Origin: Phycisphaerales bacterium
GTDB lineage: Bacteria > Planctomycetota > Phycisphaerae > UBA1845 > UTPLA1
NCBI GenBank assembly: GCA_020639075.1
Contig: JACKHI010000001.1
Coordinates: forward strand, 2,542,001 to 2,606,000
Length of the DNA: 64,000 nt
Reading direction: 5' to 3'
Positions 56,215 to 64,000 of the stretch are shown in pieces. The position numbers and the translations under genes are program-made. A model generated the notes under the pieces. It saw only the letters and a program-made list of their open reading frames with translations, did no database searches and was not told the origin of the DNA. The stretch's first letter is position 1. Each line of letters starts with the position of its first letter.

Positions 56215-56796
56215 CTAGGATGCCTGAATCTCGTCACATTGAGACGACGAGTCGATCGCAATCGCCAACGGCGCGCCCGCAATATCCTCGGCCTGCCTGG
56301 CCTCCCGCCTCCGCCACGCCAACACAATGTCAAGACACGGCGTTCCGCATTCAGGACAACGACCGTGCCGCACTCCTCGCAAATCGTAGTCGCATTTCCG
56401 GCAGTGACCGTGCTGAAACTCGAACTTGGCCGCGGGTTGTAACGAGATCGTTAGCAACAATGGTGTCAGCACCTTGCAAAGCAACCCCACGCCGAGCAAC
56501 ACGCCAATGAGAGAAACGATGACGATCAATTCCGAATCTCTGGAGAGATTGAAACTGGCGCTCGCTGCGGCGATGCCGACCGGCGCGAGGACAACGAAAA
56601 GTGTAATCGTCAGGACGCGACCGAAGACGGCAATCGGACTCCGGGACAGGATGGCGCCGCATCCCGGGCAAACCCAGACCTTAAGCCCCGCGAGTTGCTG
56701 CTGCGTCCGGCGCTTCGGCGAACACCAAGTCCGGCATTGCGGACAGTCGGTCGCACCTGCCATCAAATGGCCGAACCTTCTCGCAATCGCAAGCAT
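56215..56796 (-). CDS. Zinc-ribbon membrane protein, function unknown
   Basis: A 193-residue protein. AAAGGAAAA before the ATG at 56796 is preferred over an upstream GTG at 56835. The N-terminus has a CPQC...CPGC pair; two transmembrane helices follow (VLTITLFVVLAPVGIAAASA and LIVIVSLIGVLLGVGLLCKVL). A second ribbon CRKCDYDLRGVRHGRCPECGTP follows; this CxxCxYDLRG...CPECG signature is frequent in planctomycete proteins. The domain may bind metal and nucleic acid or protein, but no specific function is known. It lies between the regulator gene and the HAD gene without obvious coupling. Confidence 0.72.
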   Translation of the reverse strand: MLAIARRFGHLMAGATDCPQCRTWCSPKRRTQQQLAGLKVWVCPGCGAILSRSPIAVFGRVLTITLFVVLAPVGIAAASASFNLSRDSELIVIVSLIGVLLGVGLLCKVLTPLLLTISLQPAAKFEFQHGHCRKCDYDLRGVRHGRCPECGTPCLDIVLAWRRREARQAEDIAGAPLAIAIDSSSQCDEIQAS

Positions 56797-56923
56797 CGCT
56801 TTTCCTTTCGAACGCCCTTTCAACAACTTCCACACCCAATTGTACCGTCATCTCAGTTCCGCCATCCAGACCGGTCATTGTTTGAATCCCCCCACGATCG
56901 ATTAGACTCCTCAATACCAACAC

Positions 56924-57598
56924 ATGACGCCACCCATGCCAATCCGTGCCGTTATCTTCGATGTCGATGGCGTCCTGGTCGCAACGGACGAATTCCACTT
57001 CGCTGCCTGGTCCGCCATCGCCGATGCAGAAGGCATACCCTTCGATCGCGCGACCAACCATGCCCTCCGTGGTGTCAGCCGAATGGAAAGCCTGGAGATT
57101 CTGCTCAAACGCGCGACGCGACGATACACAAACGACGAGAAACGCCGACTGGCGGATCGCAAGAACGCCCTATTCCAACAGGCCATTATGCGACTGACGC
57201 CGAACGACATCGCTCCCGGCGCTTCGGAATTAATCTGCGAACTCAATAAGCGCCGTTTGACTTGCGCCGCCGCCTCCTCCAGCCGGAACGCCCGCAGGAT
57301 CCTCGAACGCCTCAAACTCGATGCGGCATTCCAGACTATCCTCGACGGCAACGACATCGCCCGTTCAAAACCGGATCCCGAGGTCTTTCTACGCACCGCC
57401 GAACTACTCGGCGTCGAGCCGGCGGCGTGCCTCGTCATCGAAGACGCCCCCGCCGGCATCGAGGCCGCCCATCGCGCCGGTATGCGCGCAATCGGCATCG
57501 GTGATCCGAGCGTTCTCGCCGAGGCCGACGCCGTCTTCGCATCCCTTGGCGAATTGGACGCCGATTCGCTCCTGGCCGCATTCAATCGCCGGCCATAA
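56924..57598 (+). CDS. HAD-superfamily hydrolase, beta-phosphoglucomutase-like
   Basis: A 224-residue HAD protein. Motif I is FDVDGVLVATDEFHFAAW (the DxDG nucleophile with the DEFHFxAW cap pattern typical of beta-phosphoglucomutases), then the cap with RGVSRMESLEILL, motif II AAASSSRN, motif III/IV with KPDPEVFLRTAELLGV and VIEDAPAGIEAAHRAGMRAIGIG. In this family the reaction is interconversion of beta-glucose 1-phosphate and 6-phosphate, or dephosphorylation of small phosphates; the substrate cannot be fixed from sequence. The ATG at 56924 and one at 56936 are both possible; ribosome binding sites are weak for both. Confidence 0.88.
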   Translation: MTPPMPIRAVIFDVDGVLVATDEFHFAAWSAIADAEGIPFDRATNHALRGVSRMESLEILLKRATRRYTNDEKRRLADRKNALFQQAIMRLTPNDIAPGASELICELNKRRLTCAAASSSRNARRILERLKLDAAFQTILDGNDIARSKPDPEVFLRTAELLGVEPAACLVIEDAPAGIEAAHRAGMRAIGIGDPSVLAEADAVFASLGELDADSLLAAFNRRP

Positions 57599-57705
57599 CG
57601 CCGGTCCGCGCGTGAATTTCGATTTCCTTCATGGGTTCCCCTGCCCCGCGCGCATCGTACGCATGAGACACCTGATTTCAGACCGCGAATGAGGCCGCGA
57701 GTACA

Positions 57706-58284
57706 ATGCCGAGCTTCTCCAGTGCACTGTCCAGCGAAACGGAACCAGCCGTGAGCGACGGATCGGATATCCAGGAAGCCTGGCGGCGTTGTTGCCAATC
57801 GTTCTGCCGCTACTTCAGCGTGCGAACGTATGACAACACGCATCTCGTCGACGACCTCATGCAGCAGCTTTGGCTGCGGGCCTGGCTCAGGCGAAACGAT
57901 GTGCGCTCCGCCGATCCCGAGCCCTGGCTCTGGCGGATCGCACAGAACCTGCTGAGAGAACATCGGCGCAAACATGCCAACCTTCTCGATCGACGCGTCT
58001 TGGCCGACCCGTCGCTCGCCCGGCAACTGGCGAAGCAATTCGAGACTCAGAACATGCCCGCTGAACTTCTCCAACGCAGGGAAGTCCGCGAGCAACTGCT
58101 CCTGGCGCTGACGGAACTTTCCCACGCAGATCAGGAACTGCTCGTGAATCACTACTTCGAACGACGCACGCAACGCGAGCTGGCTCGCGAACTCGGCGTC
58201 AGCGAAAGGGCCGTCGAAGGTCGCCTCTACCGCGCCCGGCTTGCACTTCGAAACAAACTCGAACATCTGAGTCCCGAGGAGTAA
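57706..58284 (+). CDS. ECF-type RNA polymerase sigma factor
   Basis: A 192-residue protein with region 2 (NTHLVDDLMQQLWLRAWLRR, PWLWRIAQNLLREHRRKH) and region 4 (LSHADQELLVNHYFERRTQRELARELGVSERAVEGRLYRARLALRNKLEHL). The gene ends 5 bp before the downstream membrane protein gene, so both belong to one operon. The layout repeats that at 43495-45044. Two other ATGs are not better placed. The regulon is unknown. Confidence 0.92.
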   Translation: MPSFSSALSSETEPAVSDGSDIQEAWRRCCQSFCRYFSVRTYDNTHLVDDLMQQLWLRAWLRRNDVRSADPEPWLWRIAQNLLREHRRKHANLLDRRVLADPSLARQLAKQFETQNMPAELLQRREVREQLLLALTELSHADQELLVNHYFERRTQRELARELGVSERAVEGRLYRARLALRNKLEHLSPEE

Positions 58285-58289
58285 GGACC

Positions 58290-59765
58290 ATGTCGAACGA
58301 ACACGAAGATTCAAAAGACGCAGTGCGACATCAGAACATGCTGCGCATCGGCGAGATGTGCTCCCCTCTCCCGCGGGCGGATGAAGAAAGGCAGGCGCGA
58401 TGGCAGCGGGCGACGCTGAATAACGAACACATCAACACCCCTGAAGGAGTTCCGTTCATGAAACGTCGCAAGAACATCGCATTCGTCACTTCCGGCGCTC
58501 TCGCCGCGGCCGCCGCGCTCGCCGTCTGGTTTGCGTCCGCCGGCGCCTCGTCGGTCTCCGCCGGCGATATCCTGGCGAATTTCAGGCGGGCGCTCGCCCG
58601 CAAACTTACGATCGGCATCGACAACGTCGACCTGGACAGCGTACGCGTCAACGGGGAGATCGTCCTCGATCGCAATGGCGAATGGCTCAACGAATCGACG
58701 GACACGCTCTACGCCGAGCTTCACATCGACCTCAAGTCCGACAACCCGGATTGGGAGGATCTCGGCGCCGCGCTCGTCGTGTGCCAATCGCCTGACAACG
58801 TCTGGACGTACTGCCGCGGCGCCGGCGGCACGGGCCCCGGCATCTTCGGTCCCCGCCGAGTGACGCCGATGGACTCTCTCGACAAGGGCGGCGACTGGCA
58901 GGCGTTCACCAAAGATCCGCTGGGCGGCTTCGGCAGCATGGCGCTGGGCATGAGCTTCTCGACGCCCGGGAGCCGCGTGAAATACCGATTCCCGCAGTCC
59001 GAACGGAATTTCGTGCGGCAGCTGCTCTACTTTCTCCTGTTCGATCTTGGGAACAACCAGACTGTCGATCAGATCATCACGCAATTGAACGCGTCCGCCG
59101 GCAATGTCGTCGTCGAGAAGGACGGCGATGCGGCATGGGTGTTGCGAACCACTGACATCGAGCGGATCGGTCTTCTGAAAGCGCCGGCGCCCGTCACGCT
59201 GCCCGATCCGAAGGAGGCGTTGAAGGACGCAGTCGTCAAGTTCGGTTACAACCAACTGTGCCAGTGCATTTCGACGACCTATTGGGACACGCCCGATGCG
59301 CTTCGCAAGCTCGGCGTCGGCATCAAGCAGTTCGACATCCCGGATGGACCATTCGACGATGTCGACTCGCTGGTCGAACAGTTGCAGCAGAAGGCACAAG
59401 TCGTTTCCGTCAACCAGACGTCGGCCACTGAATGGGACGTCGAAGTGAAGGGGCTGCCGGCGACGCTGGACACGAGTGACTTGGACTGGTCGCGCGACAC
59501 GCTGCCACAACTGCTGAAGAAGCTCGAACTCCGCGTGTACTACGACGCGGCCGCCGATCGCGTGCGGCGCGCGGAAATCATCGGCGTGGGTCTCGGCGAC
59601 GGCCGCATCACGCTGGACATGGACCACGCGGAGATTGCACCCGAGCAGTTGACGTGGGACGCCTGGGTCAAGGACTGCCTCATCACGGAGGAAGAAATGA
59701 TGTCCGATCCGGAGAAGTTCTTTTCGAACTGCACAGTCGTGTACGAAGCGCGCGAAGAAAACTGA
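58290..59765 (+). CDS. Single-pass membrane protein paired with ECF sigma factor
   Basis: A 491-residue protein that starts MSNEHEDSKDAV, then a soluble region, a transmembrane helix at about 64-82 (FVTSGALAAAAALAVWFAS), and a large C-terminal domain with alternating charged strands (DILANFRRALARKLTIGIDN, LYAELHIDLKSDNPDW). It follows the sigma gene after 5 bp and ends before a terminator. Both this and the protein at 43495 have a single helix and a long periplasmic region that starts with an Ala-Asp/Asn-x-I-hydrophobic helix. A regulatory (anti-sigma or sensor) role is inferred from position only; no conserved anti-sigma zinc motif was found. Confidence 0.75.
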   Translation: MSNEHEDSKDAVRHQNMLRIGEMCSPLPRADEERQARWQRATLNNEHINTPEGVPFMKRRKNIAFVTSGALAAAAALAVWFASAGASSVSAGDILANFRRALARKLTIGIDNVDLDSVRVNGEIVLDRNGEWLNESTDTLYAELHIDLKSDNPDWEDLGAALVVCQSPDNVWTYCRGAGGTGPGIFGPRRVTPMDSLDKGGDWQAFTKDPLGGFGSMALGMSFSTPGSRVKYRFPQSERNFVRQLLYFLLFDLGNNQTVDQIITQLNASAGNVVVEKDGDAAWVLRTTDIERIGLLKAPAPVTLPDPKEALKDAVVKFGYNQLCQCISTTYWDTPDALRKLGVGIKQFDIPDGPFDDVDSLVEQLQQKAQVVSVNQTSATEWDVEVKGLPATLDTSDLDWSRDTLPQLLKKLELRVYYDAAADRVRRAEIIGVGLGDGRITLDMDHAEIAPEQLTWDAWVKDCLITEEEMMSDPEKFFSNCTVVYEAREEN

Positions 59766-59810
59766 ATGCGGCGCACAGCCGAACGGTTCCGCATTGACTA
59801 TCGTTGACCG

Positions 59811-59846
59811 AAGAGCGAGCCCGACGCAGGGGCTCGCTCTTTTCTT
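59811..59846 (+). terminator. Intrinsic terminator of the sigma/membrane-protein operon
   Basis: 12-bp perfect stem (59811-59822 with 59830-59841), seven-base loop, then TTCTTAGG. Confidence 0.85.
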
Positions 59847-59870
59847 AGGTTCATTACGGATTTGCGAAAG

Positions 59871-60038
59871 GCCTGCAGGCTGCAGGCGTGGCGGGCGGGT
59901 TGATGAACCGCCGGTGTGCTGATTTTGTAACGCACTTTCAGTGCTTGAAACGTTGTTGCATCCGATTCCCAGGGTTGCGTTTACCCGCTTCGCGGGCTGC
60001 ACTGACCCTGGGCTGTCTTGTGACACGCTTTCAGCGTG
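59871..60038. repeat. Cluster of short palindromes
   Basis: GCCTGCAG-G-CTGCAGGC (59871-59887); GCACT-TTC-AGTGC (59932-59944); CCCAGGGT (59968-59975) pairing with 60005-60012 around an inner CCCGC-TTC-GCGGG (59984-59996); CACGCT-TTC-AGCGTG (60024-60038). Three share a TTC loop. No coding frame is convincing between 59847 and 60376, so the stretch seems to be repetitive DNA. Confidence 0.75.
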
Positions 60039-60376
60039 GGCGTTCCATCCCGGCGGAGGCTCATTCGGTCGCACCGATCGTAAGGAAGATGATTCCCGAA
60101 ATTCCGTGAAGTACCTTTTTCTACCGCGCTCACAGTCAATGCTCGGCGGATTGGGCAGCCACTCGGACAGTTCGCGCGGCAGTTTTCCAGGGGGTGCAAA
60201 CTGGCGCAAATTGTGCAAAATTCCGTGCTGGATACTTGGACAGTACAATGGTGGGACTGAGGCATTCATTCCAGACGGAATGGCTTGGTCAGCGCTTCGC
60301 AGACGGATTAGCGTGGTATTCTGATATACTGCCCGTTTGAGTAACCTAAGTCGCATCTGAGGACATTGTTGAGAAG

Positions 60377-61102
60377 ATGTGGGCTTCGAACCTGGTGAGT
60401 GATAGCGCAATGGGCTGGCTTGAAGTTCTTGGGCAGATCGGAGTCGCCGGCTCGCTCGGTGGTGCGCTGGCATGGGCCGGCAAATCAGTCGTCAACCACT
60501 GGTTGTCGGGCCGCCTCGCCGCGCACGATAAGGAAATCGAAAAACTGAATGCCCTCGCAATTGAAGAGCGCAAGGCGGATCTTGCACGGCTCGGCCACGA
60601 GCATGAGATTCGTTTTCGGTCAATCCATGAACGACAGGCTGAGGTTATCGCGGATACTTACGGCAAACTCGAGCGTCTGCGAATTGCGGTCGAATTCTAT
60701 ACTCAAGACATTACCTTCGAACATTCGCCGTCCTCGGAGCAGAGGATTAACGACGTCATTGCGCGCTGGAAAGAATTCTCTGAGTATTTTTTCCCGCATT
60801 CGATTTTCTTTCCTCAGTCACTGGAACGCCAAGTATCCCAAACGGCGAATCAGATCAACGCACTTGCAAAGACTTACAAGAAGCTACAGTCACCGCGATC
60901 GGATCGCCATTTCGAGCACCTGAATCGAAGATGTGTGGACCTTGACAATTCAATCCCACAGTTACTTGGGAGCATGAAATCGGAATTCCGACGAATCCTC
61001 GGGGTACGCGAAGAACAGACGGATTCGATCGTTGATGGAACTAACGACATTGTAAGGGGCGCCGTTGATGTGGCATTAGGTACCGATCCGCTGATTAGAT
61101 AA
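60377..61102 (+). CDS. Membrane-anchored coiled-coil protein, function unknown
   Basis: A 241-residue protein. The first 35 residues contain a hydrophobic stretch (EVLGQIGVAGSLGGALAWAG), which is a likely membrane anchor, followed by a charged coiled coil (AAHDKEIEKLNALAIEERKADLA; RSIHERQAEVIADTYGKLERL) and a helical C-terminus. No family is recognised. Either ATG at 60377 or 60410 is possible; the first has GAGAAG just upstream. It precedes the HsdR-N-like gene by 130 bp on the same strand without an evident terminator, so they may be co-transcribed. Codon use appears less G/C-ending than in housekeeping genes nearby. Confidence 0.65.
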   Translation: MWASNLVSDSAMGWLEVLGQIGVAGSLGGALAWAGKSVVNHWLSGRLAAHDKEIEKLNALAIEERKADLARLGHEHEIRFRSIHERQAEVIADTYGKLERLRIAVEFYTQDITFEHSPSSEQRINDVIARWKEFSEYFFPHSIFFPQSLERQVSQTANQINALAKTYKKLQSPRSDRHFEHLNRRCVDLDNSIPQLLGSMKSEFRRILGVREEQTDSIVDGTNDIVRGAVDVALGTDPLIR

Positions 61103-61232
61103 TGTCTCGAGAATATGGTTTTGTACTGGGTCTGCTGGAGTTCTGTCACGCAACGCGATTCACAGTTCCATTGCGACTCGCCTTCGCACGCAACAACGAT
61201 ACGGTGCTACGATAGGCCGAGAGAGGATCAAA

Positions 61233-62066
61233 ATGATGGCCATACCGAAGAAAGCAGCTGAGCGAATCAAGACAGGCATCCGCCGATTCTCAAAGGTCCT
61301 GGAGGCCGCCAGGGTCGCGGACCGTAGCGAGCAGGATACCGTCACGATCGTAACCGATATGCTTGAGGGTATTTTCGGTTACGACAAGTACGAAGAAATC
61401 ACAGGCGAATACGTCATCCGCGGCACATTCTGCGATGTTGCTATCAAGGTCGATGGCATCACTCGCTACCTGATCGAAGTGAAGGCCGTTGGCAAAGAGC
61501 TCAAGGAAAGCCACCTACGCCAGGCGACCGGATACGCCGCGAAGGAAGGCATCGAGTGGGTCATTCTGACCAATGGCATAAGGTGGATGGTCTATCGTAT
61601 GTTCTTCGAGCAGCCTATCCGCCAGGAAAACGTGTTCAACCTGGATTTCGCGAATACGGACAACGAGCTCGCCGACAAGATTTACATGCTCTCGCGTGAG
61701 ACGATTGGCAAGCAGGCGATCAGCGACTATTACGAGCAACGACAGGCGCTGAGCCGACACATGGTTTCGGCGGTGCTCCTTTCAGACACCATCCTTGCAC
61801 AGATTCGCCGAGAACTCCGCCGCGTCGCACCCGGCGTTAGGATCGAACAATCCGATGTGGCCGCAGTCTTGAAACAGGACGTCATTAAGCGCGACATCAT
61901 CGAGAGCGATGAACTGAAGGCGGCAAATCGTCGCGTCAATCGGGCTAGCGACAAGGCCCTGCGAAAGCGCAAAAAAGGATCTTCTGACAATTGTCCACCG
62001 GATGAGTGTGCTTCGGTTGATCCGGCCGATGAGGGCGCCACATCGGTTGGCGACACGGATGAATGA
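61233..62066 (+). CDS. Orphan type I restriction HsdR-N-like nuclease domain protein
   Basis: A 277-residue protein with GAGAGGA close before its ATG. Residues 30-140 match the HSDR_N/type I restriction subunit N-terminal nuclease fold: DTVTIVTDMLEGIFGYDKYEEITGEYV, then FCDVAIKVDG and YLIEVKAVGKELKESHLRQATGYA, which provide Asp and E-x-K of the PD-(D/E)xK site, followed by EWVILTNGIRWMVYR. The DEAD helicase part of HsdR is absent; the C-terminus is a basic then acidic helical tail. No hsdM or hsdS gene is adjacent. Such stand-alone proteins occur in many genomes with unclear roles, possibly in defence. A strong terminator follows at 62170. Confidence 0.82.
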   Translation: MMAIPKKAAERIKTGIRRFSKVLEAARVADRSEQDTVTIVTDMLEGIFGYDKYEEITGEYVIRGTFCDVAIKVDGITRYLIEVKAVGKELKESHLRQATGYAAKEGIEWVILTNGIRWMVYRMFFEQPIRQENVFNLDFANTDNELADKIYMLSRETIGKQAISDYYEQRQALSRHMVSAVLLSDTILAQIRRELRRVAPGVRIEQSDVAAVLKQDVIKRDIIESDELKAANRRVNRASDKALRKRKKGSSDNCPPDECASVDPADEGATSVGDTDE

Positions 62067-62169
62067 AGTCCCGAATTGTCGAGGCAAGCAACATTAACTC
62101 TGTCGCGACATTGTGCTTTGAGATAGGAAAACAATGGCGCGGCGGGCGGCTGGAGCGCTGACCCGCAGC

Positions 62170-62206
62170 GCGATTCGCGGTAACGCCTGCGAATCGCCTT
62201 TTTTTT
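62170..62206 (+). terminator. Intrinsic terminator downstream of the HsdR-N-like gene
   Basis: GCGATTCGC (62170-62178) pairs with 62189-62197; a T-run of eight follows. Confidence 0.9.
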
Positions 62207-63154
62207 GCACGCCGGACCCAAAAGCGGCATGGATGCCGCGAGCAAGTGAACGAATCCAAGTCCCAGGTTGGAGCATCGGAACAAGTTCCGCATGTCACGG
62301 ATGACAGCGTCGAGGCCGATCACGGATGATCGAACCCCTTCGCCAATTCAAGATTCAAATTTGCCCGGCGTTTGCATACAGCGCTTTCGGGGCCCTCTCC
62401 TTACTTCGGCGGCACGAGCCGCATCGCCCCGCTCATCTTGGCTGCGGGGGAATCCAAGTGTTCCTCACGTGCCACTGGGTGCTTGCCAAAGGGTATCTGA
62501 GAACCAGAGCTCGTCGCCGCCGCACCTTGCATCGTACTTCGCCCGGAGGGCGCGCGAACATAGCCGGGGATTTCAATCCCCGGTCGTGTCATGGTTTGAT
62601 GGACAGAGCGTCCGGAGGACGCGCGACCACGCGACCACTCGACGTCCGCCCTACCGGGCGGGGTTTGGTAATCGAAATCGCCATCCAGGGACTGAAGTCC
62701 CTGGCAAAGATCGCACGCCCTCCGGGCGAATGTCGACGTCGAGTGCAGATTTCGAAGGGGACGGATTTTCGGAAAGCGTCTGCTTGCGCGGGTATCCTGG
62801 TGTTCCGTCGCCATCTCTCACGTGCCATTGGGTGCTTGTCACCCAGTGCGAGGGGCGCGGCGCAATCTCAACTTCACACACTCACTCTCGGCCGCATCGG
62901 TGTTGCGGTGCCGTGTTCGACCTCTAAGGGGATGGGAGTCTGTTCGGGACTTCCGCCGCCCCCTTCGGGGCGGAGATCAAGGAGACAAACGCATTCCACG
63001 GCTTGCGCTGCGACCGCTGCGCGGTCTTCGCTTCACCCGTGGCAACGATCCGGCGCTCCTTCGGAGCGAGATTGCCGCGGGAAACACAAGTGTTTTCGAC
63101 CATTGCGCGAATCGAGATTTCGTTCTCGAATTCCCGGACAGCCTCACCCTCTAA
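62207..63154. repeat. Palindrome-rich noncoding region
   Basis: No believable gene. Elements: direct repeat CTCACGTGCCAYTGGGTGCT at 62464 and 62817, the second folding against CACCCAGTG; direct repeat CGYCCGGAGGRCGCGCGA at 62540 and 62609; two 20-bp palindromes of the same design, CCGGGGATT-TC-AATCCCCGG (62564-62583) and CCAGGGACT-GA-AGTCCCTGG (62685-62704). CCTCTAAGGGG occurs at 62921 and again near 63300. Confidence 0.75.
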
Positions 63155-63300
63155 GGCAACGCCGTGAACTGAACGCTCTAATCAGAGGCACGCAGTCTCA
63201 GCGTGGCGAATCATCCAGCGTACATGAGCATGACTCCGCCGTGAGGACACGGCGGCTCCGACTGGTGCTGCCGCTACTGTGTTCGGTTCACGGCGTTGCC
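63155..63300. mobile_element. MITE-like 146-bp element
   Basis: Terminal inverted repeats of 20 bp with one mismatch (63155-63174 and 63281-63300, starting GGCAACGCCGTGAAC) are flanked on both outer sides by the direct repeat CTCTAA (63149-63154 and 63301-63306), like a target-site duplication. In the middle is CCGCCGTG-AGGA-CACGGCGG (63236-63255). No ORF. Caveat: the CTCTAAGGGG sequence also occurs at 62922 without an element, so the flanks may belong to a local repeat. Confidence 0.55.
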
Positions 63301-63375
63301 CTCTAAGGGGAGCATGCGGCGAGGCAATTCGCCTCCCGATCGTCGTTCCCACGACGCAACCGCTTTTCGGCTCGA

Positions 63376-63401
63376 CATGCTTGCCTCGAAGGGCAAGCAT
63401 G
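63376..63401. repeat. CATGC-armed hairpin
   Basis: CATGCTTGCC (63376-63385), TCGAAG loop, GGCAAGCATG (63392-63401). It has the same ends and arm length as the hairpins at 4464-4528. Confidence 0.8.
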
Positions 63402-63533
63402 CCATGCGGCCGTGCTGGACATTTTCGCGATCGCGGTGTTGGATGAGTTGCGACGGCGAATTGCTGCTTCGTCGGGCGCCGCGAGGTGGTCGAATCGAGA
63501 ACGGCATTCAACGATCGAACCGAAAGGGTCGGC

Positions 63534-63974
63534 ATGGATACGAGGGATTCGCACATCGCCGTCGCATCGGCCGGCGAACGACGTCCAACGCGAATGCATC
63601 GATTGGGCTGGCTCGTCGTCGGTCTTGCGTTGATCGAGGGCGGTTGGCTCGCGTTTGATGGAATTCACGCGTTGACGACCGGCGATTATGTCACGGCTTC
63701 ATCCGGCGACTATGCGGGGCAGTTAGGGCCGTGGTCGACGCTGGTCGCGGCCGCGGGTATTCCACCGCGATCGATCGGCATGAAAGTCGCACATCTCGTC
63801 ATCGGGATCGCGTGGTTTTTTGCCATCGGCCTATTCGCCGGCCGACATCGAATGGGCCGGACCAGCATGTTGCTATGTTCCATTGCGGGCGCGTGGTATC
63901 TGCCGTTCGGCACGATCATCGGCGCGATCATCTTCATCCTGTTGTTTACGCGTCCATTGCGGGCGTCGGCCTGA
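63534..63974 (+). CDS. Small integral membrane protein, function unknown
   Basis: A 146-residue protein. AAAGGG six bases upstream sets the ATG at 63534 rather than the one at 63486. After a charged 20-residue N-terminus it has three to four hydrophobic helices (LGWLVVGLALIEGGWLAFDGI, VAHLVIGIAWFFAIGLFAG, MLLCSIAGAWYLPFGTIIGAIIFILLF). No family is recognised; the GTIIGAIIFILLF end is common in short multi-pass proteins of unknown role. The gene ends 26 bp before the right window edge. Confidence 0.7.
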   Translation: MDTRDSHIAVASAGERRPTRMHRLGWLVVGLALIEGGWLAFDGIHALTTGDYVTASSGDYAGQLGPWSTLVAAAGIPPRSIGMKVAHLVIGIAWFFAIGLFAGRHRMGRTSMLLCSIAGAWYLPFGTIIGAIIFILLFTRPLRASA

Positions 63975-64000
63975 CGCGCGGGCGCGCAGTCGCACATCGT

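Noticed and set aside
58311..60473. Minus-strand frame of 720 codons
   Set aside because: It covers the sigma-linked membrane protein and the hairpin cluster in antisense, without start signals or recognisable domains.
62326..63306. Plus-strand frame of 326 codons over the palindromic region
   Set aside because: No ribosome binding site, Arg/Pro/Ser-rich composition and repeats crossing the frame; it is better explained as noncoding repetitive DNA.

Overview
The window reads as chromosome of a member of the Planctomycetota (a Phycisphaerae-like lineage is the best guess). The sequence evidence is: an rRNA locus carrying tRNA-Ile, tRNA-Ala, 23S and 5S but no 16S (unlinked 16S is known in this phylum); many large secreted proteins with dockerin-like, malectin, lamin-tail, FG-GAP/UnbV and sugar-dehydrogenase-like propeller modules; PEP-CTERM proteins; several ECF sigma factors paired with membrane proteins; and a zinc-ribbon protein with the CxxCxYDLRG...CPxCG signature. 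The phylum call is an inference from gene content.

Layout. 0-3.2 kb: truncated ECF sigma factor, rpmB (L28), a secreted FG-GAP/UnbV protein, gatC. 3.4-6 kb: minus-strand UDP-sugar pair (UDP-glucose 6-dehydrogenase, then UDP-glucuronate decarboxylase) separated by a cluster of palindromes. 6.2-14.4 kb: minus-strand multihaem cytochrome, LOG-family protein, TlpA-like thioredoxin, a Cys-rich exported protein, a Lys-tailed DUF1801/YdeI protein and a beta-helix lipoprotein. 14.5-20.6 kb: a single secreted mosaic protein of about 2,030 residues. 20.8-25.1 kb: sulfate activation (cysD, fused cysN-cysC) divergent from aroB. 25.3-27.1 kb: two tandem PEP-CTERM paralogues. 27.3-33 kb: a CpaE-like ATPase divergent from a CpaC-like secretin, then a membrane protein with a degenerate kinase domain and TPRs. 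33.4-36.5 kb: a secreted protein with three lamin-tail-like repeats of exactly 179 residues and a sorbosone-dehydrogenase-like propeller. 36.7-43.3 kb: a GNAT-like protein, overlapping NAD-kinase-like and SPFH genes, a DUF1579 protein and a secreted zinc-peptidase-like protein. 43.5-49.8 kb: an ECF sigma/membrane-protein pair, tandem duplicated membrane proteins and an orphan ORF. 49.9-54.1 kb: rRNA/tRNA operon (minus). 54.2-59.8 kb: a small basic protein with strong signals, a sigma-54 type regulator, a zinc-ribbon membrane protein, a beta-phosphoglucomutase-like HAD protein and a second ECF sigma/membrane-protein pair. 59.8-64 kb: accessory-looking end with hairpin clusters, a coiled-coil membrane protein, an orphan HsdR-N-like nuclease domain, 1.4 kb of palindrome-rich noncoding DNA with a MITE-like unit, and a small membrane protein.

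How genes work together. The cysD/cysNC pair makes APS and PAPS from sulfate. The dehydrogenase/decarboxylase pair converts UDP-glucose to UDP-glucuronate and UDP-xylose, plausibly for surface polysaccharide. The divergent CpaE/CpaC genes suggest part of a Tad-type pilus, with other components not in this window. Four secreted proteins carry dockerin-like calcium repeats although no cohesin is seen.

The observations most worth following are the 16S-less rRNA operon with a boxA-like element just before 23S, the degenerate kinase next to the secretin, the exact triplication in the lamin-tail protein, the recurring CATGC-armed hairpin family, the MITE-like 146-bp unit, and the orphan nuclease-domain gene beside a coiled-coil membrane protein.
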